NCBI RefSeq assembly: GCF_000759795.1
Contig: NZ_BBMZ01000021.1
Location: 60,592 to 124,591, forward strand
DNA from: Pseudescherichia vulneris NBRC 102420
Lineage (GTDB): Bacteria; Pseudomonadota; Gammaproteobacteria; Enterobacterales; Enterobacteriaceae
Reading direction: 5' to 3'
DNA: 64,000 nt
The translations under genes were made by a program, and so were the position numbers. Positions 48,801 through 54,474 of this stretch are shown piece after piece. Numbering within the stretch: the first letter of the stretch is position 1; each line of letters starts with the position of its first letter. Under the pieces are notes generated by a model. The model saw only the letters and a list, made by a program, of their open reading frames with translations, searched no databases and was not told where the DNA came from.

Positions 48801-49182
48801 GGGCGATGGCGGCGATGTGTTTGTCCTCTCCACAGACCAGTAAAAGGCGGACTTTGTAGCGCCAGAGAGAGGTATAGCGGCGGCGGAGGTGTTTTTTTAG
48901 CAAAAAAAGAGGGGCATTTCCTTCCTGCGTATCAGCCACCGCGCCTGTTGAATAACTCTCCAGTGGGAGCACCGGCGTATCGTTTTTCAGGAAAGGAATA
49001 AGGAAAAAAATCAGCGTACACAGCGTACCGGTCAGAAAAACCGTCCCCAGTAACGCTATCCAGGATGCGTGTTCGCCTACGGTTGCAAAGAAAGGTGATA
49101 GCTGTGCCAACAAAAACAGCAGTGCCGACAAAACGGCAAGCACAAAGAGGGCTGCCCCAAGTATGTGTAAAAACCTTTTCAT
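45811..49182 (-). CDS. tssM: TssM, T6SS inner-membrane IcmF protein
   Basis: 1123 residues. Two N-terminal membrane helices (about 6-27 and 42-65), a cytoplasmic domain, a third helix near residue 370 (GVTLLTLVVLWGAGSLL), then a large periplasmic IcmF-related region ending in the TssJ-binding beta domain. The usual Walker A loop in the cytoplasmic domain is replaced by LLLVCGEDKHIA, so no GKT is present. Forms the trans-envelope complex with TssJ and TssL. Confidence 0.93.
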   Translation of the reverse strand: MKRFLHILGAALFVLAVLSALLFLLAQLSPFFATVGEHASWIALLGTVFLTGTLCTLIFFLIPFLKNDTPVLPLESYSTGAVADTQEGNAPLFLLKKHLRRRYTSLWRYKVRLLLVCGEDKHIAAIAPGLAEKQWLEGHRTVLIYGGSLSALPDAERLNALRKLRRNRPLDGIVLALDEAQATTGTLDNALRTLEQFGEALHYQPPVYLWQVCDTLWPQDNRASQTVGVLFPARATPETVERQLRAILPSLRQQGMQQLCANPTHDFLLRVGHSLEESGIACWRALLMPWLTEHLKRIPLRGLMFSPAQAGEKVTDEALHPHSWSAPAAWQGVMTDCERARGVQVGMPWQRTLGVTLLTLVVLWGAGSLLSFIINRQHIVTATERAQQLVNHPVVSDEQLVALQVLLNDLARLQRQQAHGAPWYQRFGLDHSAQLFAALMPWYTQANNRLIRDAAVQALTQQLTALTNLPPRSSQRARRAKAGYDQLKAYLMMARPDKADAAFYTRVMTGAQPARDGISSAIWQSIAPDLWAWYMQNLPSQPAWTITPDAALVTQARQVLLEQIGQRNAESTLYETMLTQVRRNYADMTLEDMTPQTDASRLFTTREVVPGMFTRQAWEGGIQDAIDKAVASRRDEIDWVLSDNRKSVSGDVSPEALKQRLTDRYFADFAGAWLNVLNSIRLNPAHTIADVTDQLTLASDVRQSPLIALMNTLAYQGQTGQQREAISDSLVKSAKNLLGKGDKPVIDQQAAGPVSPLDGTFGPLLALMGKNNAQNVMAADSSLSLQTYLTRLTRVRLRLQQVASAPDPQAMMQQLAQTVFQGKSVDLTDTREYGSLMAASLGEEWSGFGQTMFVQPLTQAWETVLQPSAASLNEAWQRSIVANWHAAFDGRYPFSAGKNDASLPMLAAFIRRDSGRIDRFLTSQLGGVLHREGSSWVADSTHSQGLAFSPAFLRAINQLSELSDILFTDGSQGISFEMQGVAMPEIVETQLTLDGQTLHYFNQLADWQSFRWPGVVNKPGAMLTWTSTAAGARLFANDSGPWGVIRLLERMKRQKESNGLYRLTLTAPDNRQLQWLLRTELGDGPLALLKLRNFTLPAQIFSVDTLNAKRTNDNELDANERSE

Positions 49183-49188
49183 GGTGGA

Positions 49189-50622
49189 TTATTCCTTTCG
49201 GGCCAGTCCGGCAGCCTGAATAAAGCGCGGGCGTTGCAGAGAAGCGAGGGTGCGGCGCAGAAGAAACACGCTTCCCGGCAGCGTAACGATCAGCGACAAC
49301 AGCATACTGAGCACGCCGTACCAGGAAAAAAGCCAGCCTGTAGAAAAACGAGCTAAAGCACTGAAAGCCGCTATGTTGAGCAGTATCGCCAGGCAGAGTG
49401 ACCCTGCTGGATAAGGCAGTGGAGAAAGCCTCACCTCTTCATCACGGATCACCGGCAGACTATTACCCACGACCATTGCGAAAGCCTGCTTATTATCCGC
49501 CTGTAATAGCCAGTGACTCCCCGGACCGTAATTGACCATCTCTGTTGCCGCAGCCATCATCAGCCATCCGGTCAGATAACCGTAATCTGCGCTGATTTTG
49601 GCAAAATCGATAATGCCAGCGGTGGCGATATCCGCATGCAGAGGCAGAGGTAGTTCATTTACCACCCGCCCCAGCGCCTGTGCAGATGATGCAGATAACC
49701 CGCTGTACCAGACCAGATGCTTTATCCCGGCTGGCTGCTGGGCGATATCGCGCAACTCGGCTAGCTCACGAGGTAACGCACTTGCATTCAGCGGCATGGC
49801 GCGAAATACTCGCACCGCATCCCGTCGTTCTGCGGGTTTCAGCATCGCCTCAGGGAACAACATCAGCGCACAGGCAAATTCAGGTAAATTTTCCTCCGGC
49901 TGGCGGTAATGCAATGCCAGCACCAGTACGGGAGTACGTGTAGTCTGTAAACGTCGATTCCAGCCATGACACAACAACTCGTCAGGCAAACACTGAATCG
50001 TTGGCGTCCACGGCAACCCTTCGGCGGCCCATAGGCGGGAAAAGGCCTCCTCTTCCCTCTCCTTATCCATAGAGGCCGTCTGTATCAGCACCGTCAACTG
50101 GCCGGAAGAATACCGCTGAATAAACGACGCTCTGCACTGCTGGATTAACTGCTGGCAGAGCTGCTCAAAACGGAAAATACCAGGGATCACAGGCTTATCT
50201 GTGGCCAGCGTCAGGGGAGAAACGTCATCCTGATGCTCGGTCACACCACCCGCCAGGCGGGGAAGCAGCTGAGGATCCGCAGTCAGTACCGCGTGCCGGA
50301 CGACGCAAAGATGCTGGTGCGCATGATATTGCCAGGCCAGGCGCGTACCCTGACGCCAGTTATTCCAATTGCAAACCCAATAAGACTGGGTTTCCCACCA
50401 TAATAGATACAACGTTATGGCCGCCGCGATACCTACCAGAGTATAGGCAGTCAGCGGTAGCCAGTAGCCGCTAGCAAGCGTGGGAAATCCGCCAGCAGGC
50501 GAATGCATCACCGCCTGAACCAGTGCGACAAATAGACCTGCGACAATGATTAACAGACAAATCCAGGGTGACCAGGCGGGGGCTTTATCCCTGGCGGGAA
50601 TATTGGGTAAGGACCATCCCAT
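49189..50622 (-). CDS. T6SS-associated membrane protein of unknown function
   Basis: 477 residues, not assigned to a standard Tss or Tag family. Two N-terminal membrane helices (about 20-39 and 52-74), a soluble middle of about 330 residues, and two more helices near the C-terminus (about 412-432 and 438-460). The first ATG overlaps the PAAR stop (TAATG) and tssM follows after 6 bases, so it is in the same transcript. Placement beside PAAR and tssM suggests a role in spike loading or the membrane complex, but this is inference. Confidence 0.6.
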   Translation of the reverse strand: MGWSLPNIPARDKAPAWSPWICLLIIVAGLFVALVQAVMHSPAGGFPTLASGYWLPLTAYTLVGIAAAITLYLLWWETQSYWVCNWNNWRQGTRLAWQYHAHQHLCVVRHAVLTADPQLLPRLAGGVTEHQDDVSPLTLATDKPVIPGIFRFEQLCQQLIQQCRASFIQRYSSGQLTVLIQTASMDKEREEEAFSRLWAAEGLPWTPTIQCLPDELLCHGWNRRLQTTRTPVLVLALHYRQPEENLPEFACALMLFPEAMLKPAERRDAVRVFRAMPLNASALPRELAELRDIAQQPAGIKHLVWYSGLSASSAQALGRVVNELPLPLHADIATAGIIDFAKISADYGYLTGWLMMAAATEMVNYGPGSHWLLQADNKQAFAMVVGNSLPVIRDEEVRLSPLPYPAGSLCLAILLNIAAFSALARFSTGWLFSWYGVLSMLLSLIVTLPGSVFLLRRTLASLQRPRFIQAAGLARKE

Positions 50623-50882
50623 TAATCAATCTCCATATCCGGCAGGCTGGCATACACCACCGAACCACAGGCGCTCTTACAGCCATGCACGACAATTCCT
50701 CTACCGTTTTCCTCATAGCTCATATCGCATTCCACGATCGGATTGGAACCGTGCTCTGGACAGGACACGGTGTCATTCAGCAGCGCCGCATTTTTCCCCA
50801 TAATTTCAAACGTGGATGATGTAGAAATCACCCGACCACCGTGGGAGGTGGCATCGTTAAGGACTACAACACGTTTAGGCAT
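50622..50882 (-). CDS. PAAR-domain spike-tip protein
   Basis: 86 residues from the ATG at 50882; a GTG two codons earlier (50888) is an alternative. Single PAAR domain without extension (NDATSHGGRVISTSS, CPEHGSNPIVE). PAAR proteins cap the VgrG trimer with a metal-bound cone and help carry effectors. 12 bases after the lipase gene, consistent with a shared delivery unit. Confidence 0.9.
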   Translation of the reverse strand: MPKRVVVLNDATSHGGRVISTSSTFEIMGKNAALLNDTVSCPEHGSNPIVECDMSYEENGRGIVVHGCKSACGSVVYASLPDMEID

Positions 50883-50894
50883 ATCCACTCTCTG

Positions 50895-52829
50895 TTAATG
50901 ATGGCCCTGCTGAGCTTCCATTTTCTTCATCTCGGCCATCTCTTCCGGCCCGATGCATCCGGCGCTCTCGGCATCCACTTCCGCTGGCCTACTGTATTTC
51001 GGATGTTTGCCAGTGTGGAAATAGGGATCCGAATACTGCCAGTCCGCCATCCGGCGTAGCTGTTCGAGGAAGCTCTTATCGTTTGAACTTTCGCAGATGC
51101 CAATTGGCAGGTCGTACGCTACGACCTGTCTCATAAAAAAAGGATTTGAAGGAAGAGAACTGTGATCGCTGGGCTGGGAGACAAACATCCGCAGCCGGGC
51201 ATCTTTTTCCGCACGGGTTTCCCGGCGACGATTCTGCCGCGCATCTTTTGAATTCTGCGGATACCAGCCCATGGTTCCTTTGTCCGTTACCCACTGCTCC
51301 GGGTACAGCGAGGCATACCAGCGGAAGGTGTTGTCATGCCAGGTCCTGTTACCATCCCTAGTGACTGAATATTGTCCCCAGCCGTAGCCCTCTTCACCGG
51401 TATTTTTCTCATTCTTTTTTTGCAACCCCACCCGGGTGGCATCAAACCCAACCATCTCCTTGGCAGTAATCGGTTTGGGAACTTTTTCGCCGTTGATGTA
51501 CAGCGTCTGTTCAGGCGGCGGCGCATCATAGACGCCCAGCTGCCCGCCATCATCCCAGAACGGCGCTCCCGCTGGCGGGAGACGGCCAAAGGGTGTATCC
51601 TGGCGGGGCGTATCCCCACAGGACGTTTCGCGGGCCATCATCCGCTGGAACAGATGTCCCTGGTAAGTAACCAATAATCGGTTGGTTACCCCACACTCAT
51701 CGTTGGGCAATCCCTGCCAGCCAATACTGAGCAGCGCGCTCATCCCCATCACCCGATCGTGGGCATTACAGTAGATCCATGTGCGTCCATGATTATCTCG
51801 CTCGGGTATACCGTTATCGGCCATGCCGGTGGGTTTCCAGCTCCTACCATCGGCATCTATACCCACTACCAAACGCCCATAGTCGGCTTCTGAGAGATGA
51901 CCGGCCTGCTTTGCCACCTTTTCGACAATGGTGGCAAAGGTCTTCTGCCGCGCCCTGGTGGAAATACATTCCGCAAAAGGATACGAAAACCGATCTATGG
52001 CTTTATGTTCCATGGCATAGGGCGAGTTCATGACAAACAGGGCATCCGGCGCTTTATCCGCCAGCAGCGTTGCGGCCATAGCAATCATCGTGCCCTGACT
52101 GTGCGAAACCAGCGTCACCGTATCTTTCGGGTAAGTGCTGCGGATAGTATTCAACAAATCCGCCAGCCGCCGAGCGGCATGAGCGTAATAGTGGCGGGCA
52201 GGCGCATTGGCCAGCAGGCGATCCAGCTCGGTATTAACAAACTGAACACTGAACGGGATCGGCGTCTGTTTTAGCCATTTACTGAAACCCTGGTCGCTCC
52301 ACAGCGATACCAGCTGGTTACAGCCGTTTTGGAACGGACCGCCCCCCCAGTACCATGGGCCGCGAGCAGCAATTTGTGCATCGGGCAGCTTCTGATATTT
52401 TTTCAGGTCGTGATAATCGTCGCCTGCCAGGTTACGCAGCGGGATCTGATACTGATCTTCGTCACCTGGTTCTGCGCTATATCCCCAGTAAAAACGGATC
52501 ACCGGAGAACGACTGGCATCAAGATTAGCTACTTCCCGGAGCTGATTTTCACCCGTCTGATAAATATTAGGAGCTAATAACATATTCTCCGGTAGATATA
52601 ACCTTTTATTTAAACCTATACATAAGTTTTTTTCAGCCGAATCATACCATTCACCTTCAGAATTGACCCCATGAACAAAAATAATCAGCCCTGGAAATTG
52701 AATCGGATGATAGCAGGCAGAACGTACTTTGATATTTTTATACGAACACTTTCCCTGCCAGCTTGGTTTACCATTATCATCAATACTCATTGGCGCATCG
52801 CGTAAGGGCTCTGACTGTAGTTTATTCAT
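50895..52829 (-). CDS. tle: Tle3-like T6SS phospholipase effector (DUF3274 type)
   Basis: 644 residues from the ATG at 52829 (AGGGA upstream). After a 40-residue N-terminal segment comes an alpha/beta-hydrolase fold: FVHGVNSEGEWY at about 51-62 and the nucleophile elbow SHSQG with Ser244. A long C-terminal part follows. Length and motifs fit the Tle3 lipase class, which attacks phospholipids of target-cell membranes. No signal peptide, as expected for direct T6SS export. The start overlaps the preceding immunity-like gene by 8 bases (ATGAATAA). Cargo of the upstream VgrG and downstream PAAR by position. Family assignment is from memory of the motif pattern. Confidence 0.82.
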   Translation of the reverse strand: MNKLQSEPLRDAPMSIDDNGKPSWQGKCSYKNIKVRSACYHPIQFPGLIIFVHGVNSEGEWYDSAEKNLCIGLNKRLYLPENMLLAPNIYQTGENQLREVANLDASRSPVIRFYWGYSAEPGDEDQYQIPLRNLAGDDYHDLKKYQKLPDAQIAARGPWYWGGGPFQNGCNQLVSLWSDQGFSKWLKQTPIPFSVQFVNTELDRLLANAPARHYYAHAARRLADLLNTIRSTYPKDTVTLVSHSQGTMIAMAATLLADKAPDALFVMNSPYAMEHKAIDRFSYPFAECISTRARQKTFATIVEKVAKQAGHLSEADYGRLVVGIDADGRSWKPTGMADNGIPERDNHGRTWIYCNAHDRVMGMSALLSIGWQGLPNDECGVTNRLLVTYQGHLFQRMMARETSCGDTPRQDTPFGRLPPAGAPFWDDGGQLGVYDAPPPEQTLYINGEKVPKPITAKEMVGFDATRVGLQKKNEKNTGEEGYGWGQYSVTRDGNRTWHDNTFRWYASLYPEQWVTDKGTMGWYPQNSKDARQNRRRETRAEKDARLRMFVSQPSDHSSLPSNPFFMRQVVAYDLPIGICESSNDKSFLEQLRRMADWQYSDPYFHTGKHPKYSRPAEVDAESAGCIGPEEMAEMKKMEAQQGHH

Positions 52830-52937
52830 ATTGAGGGATCCCTGTGGCATCCGTAGCATAAACCTGTTCCGGTGTTACGCTGACATTCGTGGGCCTTATT
52901 GACATGTCGCAGGTAAAGCGTATAGCACCTGATGGCG
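52717..52937. repeat. Direct repeat across the tliB/tle junction
   Basis: About 220 bases covering the first codons of tle and the last codons of the second immunity gene. They repeat with high identity at 53581-53800, where the same junction occurs between the two immunity genes. Confidence 0.85.
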
Positions 52938-53694
52938 TCTTTACTCTCTCTGGTATTTTTACATCATAGTAATCTTCATTACCAGAAAATGGCAGTTTAT
53001 AATCCACAACTTCAAAATGCTTGCTAAAGGGTGGGGAGCCTTTAAGATAAACATCATTATCATTGATAAAAACAGTAAGATCGTCTCCTCGGTAATAGTC
53101 AGTTGACAAATATATATTCATCTTATAACCATTATTAGAGTGATACAAATAAACACCGTTATTTAACTCTCTATCGCTATAACTATGATGCACCTCTGGA
53201 TAAGCTATCACATTAGGTGAAGCAGCATAAACAACCCCTCCCTTCCAAAATAACGTAGGGTTCGGTTCGAGAATAGAGTTACTATCCGAGCCACCATTGA
53301 TATACTCTTTTATGTTTTTATTCGTATCATGGTAATAAACAATGCCCCCATGATCGCAATCCTTATAATTCTCCAATGTGAAAAACCGATGATCGTCAAT
53401 CCGGTAAATAACCTGCGGTGGTACATCGAAAAGGTAATATTTGAAATCATTGCCAACACCTTTTGCCTCCATCGCCCCCGATGCAGCGCCGAAAGCGGCC
53501 CCTGATGTTACGATACATCCAGAAAGCGAAAAGCAAGACAGCAGCAGTCCACATATCCCTACAGCCCATCTTAAATTACTGGCGGAGCGTACTTTAATGT
53601 TTTTATACGAGCACATCCCCCGCCAGCTTGGTTTACCATTATCATCAATACTTATCGGCGCATCACGTAGGGGTTCTGGTTGTGTATTACTCAT
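52822..53694 (-). CDS. Tli-like immunity lipoprotein with effector-derived N-terminus (copy B)
   Basis: 290 residues from the ATG at 53694. Residues 1-38 (PLRDAPISIDDNGKPSW, then CSYKNIKVRSA) are homologous to the start of the lipase gene, not to immunity proteins. The lipoprotein signal and lipobox SLSGC (C60) follow, then an immunity domain whose first 80 residues and last 40 match copy A. An in-frame ATG at codon 27, where the lipase has Lys, would give a normal 34-residue signal peptide. Overlaps copy A and tle by 8 bases each. Probably a fusion left by deletion of an effector gene; may still make a working periplasmic immunity lipoprotein. Confidence 0.75.
   Translation of the reverse strand: MSNTQPEPLRDAPISIDDNGKPSWRGMCSYKNIKVRSASNLRWAVGICGLLLSCFSLSGCIVTSGAAFGAASGAMEAKGVGNDFKYYLFDVPPQVIYRIDDHRFFTLENYKDCDHGGIVYYHDTNKNIKEYINGGSDSNSILEPNPTLFWKGGVVYAASPNVIAYPEVHHSYSDRELNNGVYLYHSNNGYKMNIYLSTDYYRGDDLTVFINDNDVYLKGSPPFSKHFEVVDYKLPFSGNEDYYDVKIPERVKTPSGAIRFTCDMSIRPTNVSVTPEQVYATDATGIPQYE
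53272..53541. repeat. Direct repeat in the 5' half of tli copy B
   Basis: Near-identical to 54149-54417 in copy A, encoding the lipobox and about the first 80 residues of the mature protein. Confidence 0.88.
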
Positions 53695-53800
53695 GATGAG
53701 GGATTCCTTTGGCATCAGTAGCATAAACCTGTTCCGGTGTTACGCTGACGTTAGTGGGCCTTATTGACATATCGCAGGTAAAACGTATAGCGCCAGAAGG
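53581..53800. repeat. Direct repeat across the tliA/tliB junction
   Basis: Second copy of the 52717-52937 sequence, offset about 864 bases. It contains the lipase-like 5' codons of copy B and the 3' codons of copy A. Confidence 0.85.
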
Positions 53801-54472
53801 TGTATGGTCATTAGGCCATTTTTCACCCTCAGCCGATCTTGGTTGATCCATTGATGTACCCATAGAATCTATTTTCTTTGCAGGCAAAGAATATGATAAA
53901 TTTAACGAACCACGAGATTTAATATAAACATTATCATCTGTAACTACCAAGATCGTTCTAAATCCAGGATCGGTATCTCCAGCCACTTTTATTTCCCCAT
54001 ATTTTCCATTTATTTTATAGGTTAAAAAAACACCACTATGCGTATCCCTGTCGCTCATGAGCGGATAACGACTCATAAATGCCAGCACTTTATCTGAAGC
54101 AGCATAAATAAACTGCCCCTTCCACGACATCATCGGATTCGCTGTTAAAATAGAGTTACTGTCCGAGCCACCATTAATATACTCTTTTATATTTTTATTC
54201 GTATCATGGTAATAAACAATGCCTCCATGATCGCAATCCTTATAGTTCTCCAGCGTAAAAAATCGATGATCGTCAATCCGGTAAATAACCTGCGGCGGGA
54301 CATCGAAAAGGTAATATTTGAAATCATTGCCAACACCTTTTGCCTCCATCGCCCCCGATGCAGCGCCGAAGGCGGCACCTGATGTTACGATACATCCGGA
54401 GAGAGAAAAGCATGACAGTATGATCCCCGATATTCCTACGAGGCGAAAAATCGCCTCTTTAATAGAATTCAT
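53687..54472 (-). CDS. tli: Tli-like T6SS immunity lipoprotein (copy A)
   Basis: 261 residues. Ordinary lipoprotein signal with lipobox SLSGC (C27), then a predicted beta-rich periplasmic domain with no enzymatic motif. It lies 2 bases after vgrG and upstream of the lipase, the usual place for the immunity protein of a Tle3-type effector that acts on membranes from the periplasm. As I recall, a related Tli from Enterobacter cloacae has been reported both to protect from and to help activate its Tle; orthology is not tested here. Its last 8 bases overlap copy B. Confidence 0.75.
   Translation of the reverse strand: MNSIKEAIFRLVGISGIILSCFSLSGCIVTSGAAFGAASGAMEAKGVGNDFKYYLFDVPPQVIYRIDDHRFFTLENYKDCDHGGIVYYHDTNKNIKEYINGGSDSNSILTANPMMSWKGQFIYAASDKVLAFMSRYPLMSDRDTHSGVFLTYKINGKYGEIKVAGDTDPGFRTILVVTDDNVYIKSRGSLNLSYSLPAKKIDSMGTSMDQPRSAEGEKWPNDHTPSGAIRFTCDMSIRPTNVSVTPEQVYATDAKGIPHHE
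54149..54417. repeat. Direct repeat in the 5' half of tli copy A
   Basis: Partner of 53272-53541. Offset about 877 bases. Confidence 0.88.
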
Positions 54473-54474
54473 TC

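Noticed and set aside
52822..53694. tli copy B as a broken pseudogene
   Set aside because: The frame is intact from start to stop with lipobox, coupled starts and conserved ends, so it is reported as a fused gene.
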